Assembly (NCBI GenBank): GCA_963787375.1
Contig: CAWBCR010000011.1
Span: 171,650-235,649 of the forward strand
Direction: 5' to 3'
DNA length: 64,000 bases
From: CAWBCR01 sp963787375
Lineage (GTDB): Bacteria; Chloroflexota; Anaerolineae; Aggregatilineales; UBA3940
A program made the position numbers and the translations under genes. Numbering within the stretch: the first letter of the stretch is position 1; the number at the start of each line of letters is the position of its first letter. This document shows, one piece after another, positions 27,238-38,065 of the stretch. The notes beneath the pieces are model-generated. The model was given only the letters and a program-made list of their open reading frames with translations. It was not told the DNA's origin and did no database searches.

Positions 27238-27871
27238 ATGACAGAAACCAGCCTGCACGGCGAAGCGCTGACGCTCGAACTCGGAGCGGTTATGCCTCGA
27301 TTTCGCCAACACGGCAGACTGGCACGCCAGCGAGCAGCCTGAAGAGAGCTTGAACAGCTACGCTGATCTGGTAGCGTGGGCGCGGTCGGTGAACCTGCTG
27401 CCGGATGAGGCGGCACGCCGCCTGCTCGACGAAGCAGCTTGTGCGCCTGAGCGCGCCGCCGACACGCTGGCATTTGCACGATCATTCCGCGAGGCGACCT
27501 ACCGCATTTTCGCGGCAGTTGCCGCCGGCGAAACGCCGCAGGCCGGCGACCTCGACATGCTGAATGCGTTATTGGACGAGGCGCTGCTGCGGCTGCGGAT
27601 CGTGGCCAGGGGCGGCGGCTTTGTGTGGGAATGGGCGGTGGACCCCGATGTGCTGCACCAGATGCTGTGGCCGGTGGCGTATTCAGCCGCCGGGCTGCTG
27701 ACCTCCGACGACGTGCAGTGGGTGGGCCAGTGTGCCGACGATCGGGGCTGTGGCTTCCTGTTCGTCGACACCAGCAAGAATCACACCCGGCGCTGGTGCG
27801 GCACCGGCTGCGCCAACCGCGCAAAGGCGCAGCGCCACTACGCGAGGGTCAAAGACACGCGCGACGAGTAG
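27238..27871 (+). CDS. ABATE/CGNR zinc-finger protein, probable transcription regulator (frameshifted)
   Basis: The N-terminal ABATE domain reads LCLDFANTADW and SLNSYADLVAWARSVNLLPD after correcting one indel near 27293; the C-terminal treble-clef finger is CADDRGCGFLFVDTS followed by RRWCGTGCANRAKAQRHY. The usual CGNR motif is CANR here, with one extra residue between the last two Cys. Restored length about 210 residues. The GATGAGG before ATG 27238 is a fair ribosome site. It is monocistronic, ending at a perfect palindrome. Confidence 0.8.
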
Positions 27872-27894
27872 ACGCCACTAAGGCGACAAACAGC

Positions 27895-27918
27895 AGGGTC
27901 GAGCTATAGCTCGACCCT
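27895..27918. terminator. Perfect 24-bp palindrome between convergent genes
   Basis: AGGGTCGAGCTA and its complement, no spacer; 24 bp after the CGNR stop and 35 bp from the radical SAM stop, so it may act on both transcripts. No T-run. Confidence 0.6.
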
Positions 27919-27952
27919 GTGCGATTCTGGCCTATCGGGGGTGCCCCTTGGG

Positions 27953-29231
27953 CTAGACTCCTTCCAGCACCTTCTCCGGCTCGTCTTCCACAATCGGCTC
28001 GTCAAGTTCGATGTCGGTCTGAAGCGTCGGGCGCAGGTAGCCGCCGTACAGCCGCCATTCATCCCAGCGGCACGAGTTGACCAGCGTGCCGTCGTGGACG
28101 CACATATCCGGGCACGAGTCGCACATGTCGGTGCGACCGTCGTCCATCAGATCGGGGGCCTGCACGATGCCAATCGTCTGCGTGTAGGCAGGCGACGCCA
28201 GGAGGATCGGTTTGCGGACGACCCGGCGCAGATACTCGCGCCACGTCAGGCGCATCTTCTCGTCAAACAGGCGGGTCAGGAAGACGCTGCGCCCCACCCG
28301 GTTGCTGTTGCGATAGGTGCAGATAAGTGCCTTTGAACCAGTGATGCCACACCTGCACGGCTTCCATCGTGCGCGGCCCGACCGAGCCGAGCATCTCGCC
28401 GCCCTTCAGGCCCACCTGCGCGCCGATCAGCCACTTGATCGAATCGTGGCGCTGGGTGCCATTGAGGTAAGCCGAGGCATCGTAGTGTGGGAACTCCGAA
28501 CGGATCTTGCGCCACACGTCCTGCGACGTGACCCCGGCGTCCTCCGCTACCTCGTGCTTGAAGGCGTAGCCCAACTCTTTCGGCTCGATCTTCTCGCCGG
28601 TGGGCGTGTAGTAGTCCACACCGGTGTCAAGCCCTGCCGCACGGAAGGTGATGAACACCATCCCGCTCACCCGGTCGATGTGCTTGTTTCCCCAGCGCAC
28701 CACGTCGGTGATCTGGTCGAAGTTGGAGCGGTAGACGGTCATCCCGAAGTTGCAGTACAGCCCCGGCACCGAGGCGACCAGATCCATCAACTCTTCGCGC
28801 AGGTCGTTCAGTTCCGCCTCGGTCTTGCCGTTCCACTTCGGGGCGCGCTTCTGCTGGCTATCGATGTGGAAGGCAATGCCCAGCACGCCGGCCTTCTTCA
28901 GCTCGACGAGGATTTCGTGCGTCAGCGCGTGCCCGTTCGACAGCACCAGCGGCTCGATGCCCTGCTCGCGGATGAAGGCTACCAACTCGACAATGTCGGG
29001 GTGTATCAGCGGCTCACCGCCGGCGATGCTGACATTGTAGATGTTGCGCCACTTCTTGAGAAACAGCACATCCTCTTTAAGCTCCGCCAGAGTCTTGTGC
29101 CCGGCGATCTGCTGGCGATAACAACCCAGGCAGTGAATGTTGCAATTGTCGGTTGTCTCCAGCCAGCCGATAGGGTTATCGTTCATCGACCACGGCATGC
29201 GATACAGGCTGCGCTTATCGAGCTGCTCCAC
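27953..29231 (-). CDS. Radical SAM protein with SPASM-like cysteine tail (frameshifted)
   Basis: The radical SAM motif CNIHCLGC (CxxxCxxC) is in LETTDNCNIHCLGCYRQQI near residue 25; VSIAGGEPLIHPDIVELVAF is the glycine motif. After an indel near 28320 the C-terminus continues ALICTYRNSNRVGRSVFL and ends with DMCDSCPDMCVHDGTLVNSC, a set of Cys suited to auxiliary Fe-S clusters. Restored length is about 426 residues. GTG 29231 is chosen for the AAAGGAAG ribosome site just upstream and for the length of the family. No peptide substrate gene is adjacent; substrate unknown. Confidence 0.83.
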
Positions 29232-29364
29232 GGCCCACTTCCTTTCTTTACGTGAGGGGTTGTCATTGCATCCGGCCCGAAGGATGCCTACTTCATAGTA
29301 ACACACACAGGCCGATGGGGTCACGCCGAACTTACGATCTGGTCGCGTTACCGTCTGGCGCGAT

Positions 29365-29399
29365 CAAAAAAGCAGCCGCGAGGGGTGCTCGCGGCTGCT
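29365..29399 (-). terminator. Rho-independent terminator of the deoC-ALDH16 operon
   Basis: 12-bp stem AGCAGCCGCGAG / CTCGCGGCTGCT (29371-29382 / 29388-29399) followed on the minus strand by TTTTTT; 25 bp after the ALDH stop. Confidence 0.9.
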
Positions 29400-29423
29400 C
29401 AAGAATCGCTTCAGCGGGCCGGT

Positions 29424-31896
29424 TTACGCCCCACTCGGAATCCAGATGTTCTTGACCTGCGTCAACTCGTGCAGGAACTCCTCACCCTGGCCCTGCTCCG
29501 GGCTGACCCAGTCGCGCGGCTGGCCATAGTTGACCCAGGTGCGTTTCATATTGACCGCCGACAGGTGCTCGACGTAATAGCTGCCCTCCGCGGTGCCGAA
29601 GTACCACATCGCGTCGACGTCCTCGTGCTCGGCCAGCACTTTCAACAGGTGATCGCGGCTGCCGGTGACGATGTTCACCACGCCGGCGGGTACGTCCGAA
29701 GTATCGAGCACCTGGCAAAAGTCGGCGCCGCTCAGAGGGTGCGCCTCGGAGGGGATTATCACCACGGTGTTCCCTCGCGCTATGGCTGGGGCCATCAACG
29801 AGACGAACGCCAGCAGCGGAAACGCGTCCGGGCAGGCGATGCCGATCACGCCGATGGGTTCGTTCACGCCAACCGTCGCGCCGCGCAGCGGCGTCTCCTG
29901 CACCGTCCCGCCAAACTTGTCGGCCCAGGCGGCGTAGGTGAACAGCCGCGAGACAGACAGCTCGACCTCCGAGCGGGCCGCCTCCTTCGAGCAGCCGGTC
30001 ATGGCGATGATCCGGGCAGCGAACTCGTCGGCGCGGACGTCGAGGTTCTCGGCGATGTAGTACAGAATCTGCGAGCGGTTGTACGGTGAGCGCCCCGCCC
30101 AGCGGTCGGAGGCCCACATGCCCGCCTTGACGTGCGCTGCCTCGACGGCGTTGCGGATGTCCTTGCGGTTGCCGTCGCCAACCTGCCCGACGACCTCGCC
30201 GCCCGGCCCGGTGACGGTGCGCATGTAGTTACCGTCGGGACGCACCTTCTTGCCGCCAATGTACAGCTTGGGCGTGCGGTCAATCGCCGGGGCGCGCGTG
30301 GCGCTGCCCGCCTTCTTGCCGTCAGGGCCAGCCCCATCGAGCGGTGCGGGCCGTCCGGGCACCGCTGCCGCCCACTCCGACGCCTTACCATCGAGCGCCT
30401 TCGGGTCGATATTGGGGCGCGGGCGCGGCATCCAGCGCGGGCGCAGGTACTCAAACAGCCCCTCGCGGCCACCCTCGCGGCCAAAGCCGCTCTCACGGTA
30501 GCCACCAAAGCCCGACGCAGCATCGAACAGGTTGGTGCAGTTGATCCACAGCGACCCGGCCTTGATCTGCTGGGCCACGTCGAGTGCCATGTTGATGTTG
30601 TCGGTCCACACGCTGGCTGCCAGTCCGTAACGCGTGTTGTTGGCCAGCGCGACCGCCTCGGCGGGCGTGCGGAATGTCATCGAGACCAGCACCGGCCCGA
30701 AGATTTCCTCCTGCACCACTGCCGCCGTCGGTTCGACGCCCATCAGCAGCGTCGGCTTGTAGAAGCAGCCGCGCTCCGGCAGCGGCGTATCGGGCTGGTA
30801 GATCTCTGCGCCTTCCTGCAGGCCGCGCTTCACCCAGCCGTCGATGGTGTTCCACTGCGTCTGGTCGACAATCGCGCCGATGTCGATGCCCTTGTCGAGC
30901 GGGTCGCCGACGCGCAGGTGATTCATGCGCGTCTTGAGCTTTTCGTGGAAGCGGTCGGCGATGTCTTCCTGCACCAGCAGCCGCGAACCCGCGCAGCACA
31001 CCTGCCCCTGATTGAACCAGATCGCGTCGACCAGCCCTTCGATAGCACTGTCGAGGTCGGCATCATCGAACACCACAAACGGCGATTTGCCGCCCAGTTC
31101 CAACGAGAGCTTCTTGCCCGACCCGGCGGTCTGCCGCCGCAGGATGCGCCCCACGTCCGTTGAGCCGGTGAAGGCTACCTTGTCCACGTCAGGATGCTCG
31201 ACAATCATATTGCCGGCACTGCTCGACCCGGTGATGACGTTTACCACACCCGGCGGCAGCCCGGCTTCGGCGACGATCTGCGCGAACAGCAGCGCGCTCA
31301 GCCGCGTGTACGACGCGGGCTTGAGGACCACGGTGTTACCCGTCGCAATCGCCGGGGCGATCTTCCAGGCCAGCATCAGCAGCGGGAAGTTCCAGGGGAT
31401 GATCTGCCCGACCACACCCACCGGCTGGTAATCACGCAGCTCGGTTTCCATCAACTGCGCCCAGCCGGCGTGGTAGGTGAAGTGGCGAGCCACCAGCGGC
31501 ACGTCGATGTCGCGCGATTCGCGGATCGGCTTGCCGTTGTCCATCGAACTCGACCACAGCCAGCAAGCGATGGTGCTTCTGGATGTGCCGCGCGATGCTG
31601 TGCAGGTAGCGGGCGCGGACGTGGCCCGGCGTCTTGCGCCACTTCTCGAAGGCTGCACGCGCCGCCGCCACCGCTGCGTCGACGTCCGGCTGGCCGGCCT
31701 GCGCCGTCTGCGCCAGCTTCTCGCCGGTGGCAGGGTTGTAATTGTCGTAGTATTTCCCGGTGCTGGGCGCTTCCCAGCGATTGTCGATGAACAGCCCGAA
31801 TCGGCGTTCGTGTTCGTCAAGCCAGGCGTTGGCCGCACTTGGCGATTCGGGCGCGGGGCCGTATTCCATTGTCTTGAAGAGTTTAGCTACGGTCAT
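29424..31896 (-). CDS. ALDH16-type double aldehyde dehydrogenase (frameshifted)
   Basis: About 824 residues with two aldehyde dehydrogenase domains. The first is complete: GVVGQIIPWNFPLLMLAWK, catalytic Glu in KKLSLELGGKSPFVVFDDA and catalytic Cys in NQGQVCCAGSRLLVQED. The second (from about residue 500, PKLYIGGKKVRPDGNYMRTV; IGVIGIACPDAFPLLAFVSL) lacks the Glu/Cys block, as in the ALDH16 family where the second domain is structural. One indel near 31545 breaks the N-terminal domain. It overlaps the upstream nucleotidyltransferase by 4 bp (ATGA). With deoC it could oxidise the acetaldehyde released from deoxyribose 5-phosphate to acetate; that link is inference. Confidence 0.88.
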
Positions 31897-32786
31897 CGTT
31901 CAGCTCCTGTAATTCCCGGTGAACGGTCCACTTCCGCCGGCATCACGGCGTCCAGCGCATCGACCAGCGCGTCGACGTGTTCCAGCGTGCGCTGCGCCTC
32001 CCATGGCGCGCCGACGCCCACAATCAGCGTCTCGACCTGCTCCGCCATGCGCGCCGGCAGCAGCGACAGCGCGCTGGCCTTCTGCACCAGCCGCTTTTCG
32101 CCGGGATGCGGCGCGCGGTTCAGCGCGAACAGGATGTCGAAGTAGCTGGCCAGCAGCGCGGCGACGCGATGGGATACGCTGACCCGGTCGCGCCTCCGGA
32201 TGGCCAGATCGATCTGCTGGCGGTACGATGAGGGTGAGTTGCGCAGGATGGGGTAGTTCATGGCGAACACCGCCCGGCGCAGTGCGTCGGGGTATGGCTG
32301 CTCGGCATGCTGCTTGAGCCCCGCATACCAGCCATCGCGGTCGTGGAGCAGGCGCGAGGTCAGCACGTTGTGCCAAAAGCAGGTCGAATAGCCGACTGAC
32401 GCTTCGTGCCGGTCGAGCACCCGCGCGACTTGATCCTCCATCCACTGCGGCGAGAAGTAGATGAGGTCGACGTTGATGCCGGTTGCGGCGTCGACCCAGG
32501 CGTCGCCCGGCCCCCAGAAGCGCTCATCGATGGCGATGTGCGCCTCCGGCGCGGCGAGATCCCGTGCGATGGCGTGGCGCGCTTCAAGCAGCGCGTCGCC
32601 GTCGCCGTAGACATAGATATCCACGTCCGAGGCGCTGTCGCCGCCGCCGCTTCTCAGCGAGCCGCTCAACGTGATCGCGGCTACCTGCGGCAGCGGCGCA
32701 AACCGCGCCGCAACGCGCTCGGCCAGCGCCCCGGCAACCTGAACGTCATGCGCACCCACATCCGTCAATTCAGTATCCCTTTTCAA
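31893..32786 (-). CDS. Nucleotidyltransferase-fold protein
   Basis: An intact 297-residue protein with the pol-beta-type signature AITLSGSLRSG then SASDVDIYVYGDG (GSx...SDxD), and a third acidic residue in GINVDLIYFS. A helical C-terminal domain follows (YRQQIDLAIRRRDRVSVSHR; ASYFDILFALNRAPHPGEKR), resembling DUF4037/kanamycin nucleotidyltransferase-like families. Substrate unknown. It lies between deoC (43 bp upstream) and ALDH16 (4-bp overlap), in the same operon. Confidence 0.78.
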   Translation of the reverse strand: MKRDTELTDVGAHDVQVAGALAERVAARFAPLPQVAAITLSGSLRSGGGDSASDVDIYVYGDGDALLEARHAIARDLAAPEAHIAIDERFWGPGDAWVDAATGINVDLIYFSPQWMEDQVARVLDRHEASVGYSTCFWHNVLTSRLLHDRDGWYAGLKQHAEQPYPDALRRAVFAMNYPILRNSPSSYRQQIDLAIRRRDRVSVSHRVAALLASYFDILFALNRAPHPGEKRLVQKASALSLLPARMAEQVETLIVGVGAPWEAQRTLEHVDALVDALDAVMPAEVDRSPGITGAER

Positions 32787-32829
32787 TTACCTGAAGCTCT
32801 CCTACAGGAGAGCTATAAGCCATCCGCTG

Positions 32830-33792
32830 CTACCCCATCGGGATGTGGTGCCGCGCCGCGTAGCGCCCGGTGACATGGTGCGAGAGCTGCCGCTCAATGT
32901 CCTCGATCAGGCCGCTGGCCCCGAAGCGGAACAGCGAGCGGTCGAGCCATTCGTCGTCCAGCTCCTCTTTCATTAGCGCCAGCCAGTTGAGCGCGTCTTT
33001 GGCGCTGCGGATGCCGCCCGCCGGCTTGAAGCCGACTTTGTAGCCGGTGCGGTCCCGGTACTCGCGTATGGCGCGCGTCATCACCACGCCGACCGGCAGT
33101 GTGGCGTTGACCTTCTCTTTGCCGGTCGAGGTCTTGATGAAATCTGCGCCGGCCATCATGCATACAGCGCTGGCCTGGTACACATGGCGCAGCGTGCCGT
33201 GCTCGCCGGTGGCGAGGATGGTCTTCATGTGGGCGTCGCCGCAGGTGCGGCGGAACTGCTGAACCTCTTCGTACAGCCGCTGCCAGTTGCCGGTCAGCAC
33301 ATGCTCACGCGAGATGACGATGTCGATCTCCTTCGCACCCGCTTCAACAGACTGCTCGATCTCGGCCACGCGCTGCTCGTAGGGGCTCTGACCCGCCGGG
33401 AAGCCGGCTGAGACGGCGGCGACGGGGATGTCGGTGCCTTTCAGCGCAGCCAGCGCATCGCGCACGCGGGCGTGATACACGCACACCGCCGCGACGGTCA
33501 GCCCGACGTCGGCCATGCCCAGCGCTTCGACGAGATCCTGCCGGACAGGCTGGCGCGCCTTGGCGCACAGCCGCTGCACGTTGCCGGGCGTGTCGTCGCC
33601 GGCCAGTGTGGTCAGGTCGGTGCAGGAGACGGCCCGCAGCAGCCAGGCTGCCTGCCAGTCCTTTTTGACCGAGCGCCGGGCGGTGAGCGTCTGCGCGCGC
33701 CGCTCGACGGCGCTGCGGTTGACCGTCACGCCATCTACCCAGCCCATGTCGAGCGGGATACCGGGGTTGCGCCCATGGTTATCTGACGTCAT
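32830..33792 (-). CDS. deoC: Deoxyribose-phosphate aldolase
   Basis: Cleaves 2-deoxyribose 5-phosphate to acetaldehyde and glyceraldehyde 3-phosphate. An intact TIM-barrel of 320 residues, of the long type with an N-terminal extension of about 60 residues. The Schiff-base lysine is in GADFIKTSTGKEKVN; the second active lysine in YKVGFKPAGGIRSAKDAL; EIDIVISREHVLTGNW is also conserved. Start ATG 33792 is preferred over an in-frame GTG at 33804 because GGAGG lies 5-6 bp before it. First gene of a three-gene operon. Confidence 0.93.
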   Translation of the reverse strand: MTSDNHGRNPGIPLDMGWVDGVTVNRSAVERRAQTLTARRSVKKDWQAAWLLRAVSCTDLTTLAGDDTPGNVQRLCAKARQPVRQDLVEALGMADVGLTVAAVCVYHARVRDALAALKGTDIPVAAVSAGFPAGQSPYEQRVAEIEQSVEAGAKEIDIVISREHVLTGNWQRLYEEVQQFRRTCGDAHMKTILATGEHGTLRHVYQASAVCMMAGADFIKTSTGKEKVNATLPVGVVMTRAIREYRDRTGYKVGFKPAGGIRSAKDALNWLALMKEELDDEWLDRSLFRFGASGLIEDIERQLSHHVTGRYAARHHIPMG

Positions 33793-33906
33793 AAGGTCCT
33801 CCACGGTGAGCCACAGGGCGGAGTTGAAATGCGGGCCCTGTGCAGGTGCTCCACTCAGATTATAACATGGCAGGCGATACGGCCCGCACGGGCGGGCGGA
33901 ACCACT

Positions 33907-35861
33907 CTACGGCGTCACGGTGATGTGCAACAGGTCAACCGAATCGCCGAGATTGGTGTCATCGGATGGGGCGGTCACAGACAGCCGCACGCCGCTCTGG
34001 AAGTTGTACAGCCCGACCACCACCCGGTAGTCACCCGGCGGCAGGTCGGCAGGGACGGATACCACGAACGGCGGGCTGATCAGCGTCTCGCTGGGGTCAT
34101 CCCAGGTCAGCGTCAGGCGCTCCGGCACCGCCGGGTTGCCGTCCGCCTGTGACAGCAGCGTCTCCTCGCCGAGCGGCATCAGGTGCACAAACAGCGAGTA
34201 GTTATCCTGCGGCGTAGCGCTGACGTTCCAGTAGAAGCGCAGCGTCACCGCGCCGCCGGGCGCGACCTGTGTGCTTTCCACATCGTAGCCCAACAGCGTG
34301 ATGCGATCCTCGAAGACGATCTGCGTCGTGACGTCCATGCGCCACAGCCGGTAGAAAACCATCTCCGGCCCGCGATGGGGCGCGCCGCCCACAAAGTCGC
34401 GCAGGTGGAGCATCTGGGCGAGGTACGCGCGGCCCTCGTCGCTGGCCTGCATGGCCTGCACCTGGTCGGGCCGCAGCACGGCGTAGGCCGCCTGGTGCTG
34501 GTCGCGCCAATCCTGGATCGACATCTGCATCATGTCATCGGTGGTGTACCAATCGAACCACTTCTGACCCTGCATGCCGCCCCACAGCGGGTTGAATGTC
34601 TTGTCGTTTTCCGGGGTCACGATGACCAGACCCGGATCGAGGTTCACGTCGGCCCAGTAGCGCATCTCCACCCGCCGGTCGGGCAGCATCCGGTCCTGCG
34701 TGAGCGCCCACGTATCGCGCGCCTGCGGCAGGAACACCACCGCCGCCACGATCAGCGGCGCGGCAATCGAAGCCGGCAGCGACCACCGCCCGGTTGCCAA
34801 CTGCGTGACCTGGCCTACGGCAGCGCCGAGTATCACACAAGCGGCGGCTGTGGCGGGCAGCACGTAGCGAAGGCTGCCCTGAACGTCGTTGAACGTCGCG
34901 ACCAGCCAGGGGATCGCGATCAGCAGCAGCGCCGCCAGCAGTACGACCTGCCAGTTGACCTGCGGCAGCTTGCGCCAGCGCGCCACCACGAAGGCGGCGA
35001 TCTCCCAGTCCCACGATGACCAGAAAGGGTGTCGCCATGAGCGGTTCGAGGGCGCGCAGCAGGTTGTTCCCGACCACGTCCAGCGCGAGCAGGTGCTTGA
35101 ACGTGTCATGCGTGGCTGCGCTTGCCGCGCGGGAATAACCAGCCATCGCTTTGACGCGCACGAAGACCCATATCCCGATCATGGCTACCAGCCCGATCTG
35201 GATCGCAATGGTGCGCCAGTTGCGCCGCCGATCGCGCAGCAAATACACCAGCCCCACCACCCCACCCGGCCCGATGGCGGGTACAACCGGGTACTTGAGC
35301 AGCGTCGCCAGCAGGCCGGCGGCCACGCTCCAAATTGCCCAGTGCTGCCGCTTCTCGTCGGCCAGTGCGGCAGCGGCCAGCCACAGTGCCAGGCTGACCA
35401 TCATGTAAACCAGCGGGTCCTGAATCGCATAGACCCCGTTCTCTACGACCAGCGGCGCGACGCCCCAGGCTGCGCCAGCCACCCACCCCGCGATATCCCC
35501 GGCGGCGATGCGGGCCGTTAGCGCGATGAAGACCACCGTCGCCAGGTTAGCGATCACCGAGATGAAGCGCATCACGTGGATGACTTCAGGCTCGGTGTCG
35601 ACGCCCAGCGGCTGGCCTACCGTCTGCACGACGTAGCCCAGCGCCAGATAGGCAGGCGGATAGCCCGCGTAGTAGCCCGGCTTATGGTACTGATACAGGC
35701 CACGCCATTCAAGCGCCGCCAGGTAGCGGTTCGGCTCATCGGGATGGTCGATGTATGGCAGGCTGAAGCTGAAGCTCAGCAGGCGCGGGATGGCGGCCAG
35801 GATTACCAGCAGCGCCAGCCCTATTCCGAAATCTCGAAACGTGTTTCGAGTTTGTGTTCAT
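33907..35861 (-). CDS. Membrane glycosyltransferase of the GT39/ArnT-like type (frameshifted)
   Basis: About 651 residues. The N-terminal two thirds hold many hydrophobic helices; the first loop SLPYIDHPDEPNRYLAALEW carries the acidic DEP motif typical of lipid-linked sugar transferases, followed by GYYAGYPPAYLALGY. The C-terminal ~200 residues are a soluble beta-rich domain (ITLLGYDVESTQVAPGGAVT; PADLPPGDYRVVVGLYNFQ). Indels near 35020 and 35830 break it. Start ATG 35861 is the only candidate upstream of the DEP loop but depends on the second correction. The donor is probably a polyprenyl-phosphate sugar; the acceptor is unknown. Confidence 0.75.
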
Positions 35862-35874
35862 ATGAGAAGTTCTA

Positions 35875-36865
35875 TCACAGCAGGCTTGGCACAAACAGCA
35901 ACATCAGGTTAATCGTCACCTGGCAGACATAGGCCGCCGCCAGACCGTACCGCGTGCGCACAAAGCTGTATACCCCGGCCAGAACTGTCGTAAACAGCGC
36001 CGCCGCCACAAGGTACACCGGCGCATGGGCAGCAGCCGGCCAGAAGAACAGCACGCTGCTGGCACCCGCAGCCAGCACGCTGATCAGGATGCCGCGCTGG
36101 TCCTGCAGGATGCCCCGGAAGAACAGCGTCTCGCCCAGCGCGCCCACAAATACCAGCGACTGGAACAGCACCGCCGGTCCCACACCGGGGAACATCTCTT
36201 TAACCATCGCCGACAGCCCCGAGCCGACCAGGATGAATAGCGGCAGACTGAACACCAGCCCGAAGCTAAATCCCCAGCCCAGAATTCGCCGATGCCACGC
36301 CTCGGCGCGGGTGCCCATGTGCGTCGACCAGCGTCAGGAACGCCCCCAGACCCACCAAGGCGGTCCACAGGACCGTGTAACGGCTCATAACGTCCAGGAC
36401 ACCCAGGTACAGCGTACCGAAGCCCAGCGCGAGGTACAGCAGGTAGGCGTACAGCGGGTCAATGCGCTGCACGAACGTGGCACGCTCTTCGTCGATGTGT
36501 GCAGCAGGCGGCAGGCCCGGCTGAAGGACACTCTCGGCAGGCGCGGCGGCGGATTGCGACCCTGCTGCGGCGGCGGCAGCCTGCACAGTTGGCCGGTCGG
36601 GCGGCAGGCCGATAGCCTCAGCGCCCATACCAAGCTGGGGGACGATCAACTGAAATGACCGAGGCTGCGGCAGCGGGCGGTGCACCAGCGGCGGGAACCC
36701 CGGCGATACCGGCTTGCGCGCCGCCAGCCAGTCGACCGGCGGCACAATCAGCGGCGGCAGCTCCTCGACGGCCTGCCCGCCGTGCGCCAACGGCACCGCA
36801 TGGTGTATCGAGAAGTCCTCGGCGGGCGCTTCCGGATGGGGCGCTGCGCCAGGCGGGTTGACCAT
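35875..36865 (-). CDS. CPBP-family intramembrane protease-like protein (frameshifted)
   Basis: About 330 residues. The first ~130 are Pro/Ala-rich and look disordered; four to six membrane helices follow. The CPBP core is GALGETLFFRGILQD, matching the EExxxR motif except that the second Glu is Thr. A later helix has PAAAHAPVYLVAAALF, with a candidate motif-2 His. An indel near 36310 splits it. Its ATG overlaps the TGA of the threonine aldolase gene (TGATG), so the two are coupled. The Thr change makes catalytic activity uncertain. Confidence 0.7.
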
Positions 36866-37914
36866 CAGGCCACCTTTTCGAGCACGCTGTGAAAGGCGGC
36901 CAGGACCGCGTCGATGGACTCGGCGGTGATCCAGTAATGGGTTACGGCCCGGATGCTGCGCGGGCCAATCGGCCCCAGCTTGATGTTGTAATCGCGCGCG
37001 AAGATGGCGGTAAGCTGTTCGGCGTCATATGGGAATGTCTCGTCTAGCGAGAAGAACACCATGTTGCTCGCTGCCGGCAGGTCGATCCGCACGCCGTCGA
37101 TCTGTTGCAGGCCGTCGGCCAGCCGCTTCGCGTTGGTGTGGTCCCCGCCCAGCCGCCCCGTCATCTGCTCGATGGCGATAATCCCGGCGGCGGCCAGGAT
37201 GCCCGTCTGCCGCATGCCGCCGCCCAGCATCTTACGGACGCGTCGCGCCTGGTGGATAAAGTCCGCCGATCCGCACAGCATCGACCCGACCGGCGCGCAC
37301 AGCCCTTTTGACAGGCAGAACGTCACCGAGTCGACCGGGGCCACCAGCTCTTTCGCGTCACAGCCCAGGGCGGCGGCAGCGTTCCACACCCGCGCGCCGT
37401 CGAGGTGCAACCGCAGCCCGTACTCGTCGCATACGCCACGCACCGAGCGGGTATAGGCCGGCGTCAGCGGGATGCCGCCCGCGTTGTTGTGCGTGTTTTC
37501 GATGGCGACCAGCCGCGACCGCGGGTCGTGAACGTCGTTCGGATCGCGCATGGCGTGGCGGATATCGTCGAGGTCGAGCGTTCCGTCAGGCTGTTCGGGC
37601 AGCGTGCAGGGCATCACCCCGCCCAGCGCCGCCATGCCACCCGCCTCGTGCCGGAAGGTGTGCGCCAGCTGGCCCATGATGACCTCGTCGCCGCGCTGGC
37701 AGTGAACGAGGATGGCGATCAGGTTGCCCTGCGTGCCGCTCGACACAAACAGGGCCGCTTCCTTGCCCATCCGCTCGGCGGCCAACGCCTCTAACCGAAT
37801 GGTCGTCGGGTCGTCGCCCCATACGTCGTCACCGACCTCGGCGCGGGCCATTGCCTCGCGCATCTCGGGCGTGGGCCAAGTGACGGTGTCGCTGCGCAGA
37901 TCGATTAAATCCAT
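36865..37914 (-). CDS. ltaE: Low-specificity L-threonine aldolase
   Basis: A PLP enzyme cleaving L-threonine to glycine and acetaldehyde. An intact 349-residue protein starting MDLIDLRSDTVTWPTPEMRE. PLP site: His in QLAHTFRHEAGGMAALGG, Asp in LRLHLDGARVWNAA, Schiff-base Lys in SVTFCLSKGLCAPVGS. Its product acetaldehyde could feed the ALDH16 encoded 5 kb away. It is followed, with 1-bp overlap, by the CPBP gene. Confidence 0.93.
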   Translation of the reverse strand: MDLIDLRSDTVTWPTPEMREAMARAEVGDDVWGDDPTTIRLEALAAERMGKEAALFVSSGTQGNLIAILVHCQRGDEVIMGQLAHTFRHEAGGMAALGGVMPCTLPEQPDGTLDLDDIRHAMRDPNDVHDPRSRLVAIENTHNNAGGIPLTPAYTRSVRGVCDEYGLRLHLDGARVWNAAAALGCDAKELVAPVDSVTFCLSKGLCAPVGSMLCGSADFIHQARRVRKMLGGGMRQTGILAAAGIIAIEQMTGRLGGDHTNAKRLADGLQQIDGVRIDLPAASNMVFFSLDETFPYDAEQLTAIFARDYNIKLGPIGPRSIRAVTHYWITAESIDAVLAAFHSVLEKVA

Positions 37915-38065
37915 GATGTGTATCCTGCCGGTGTATTGGGTTCGCGTGTGTATTCGCGCCGCTATTATAGCCCACAAGCGCGCGATGCGGCAGGCGCGGG
38001 TTATCAACGAAAAGAGAGACAGTCCGGTGGGCTGCCTCTCGCGATGATCAGAATGCGGTGGGCGA

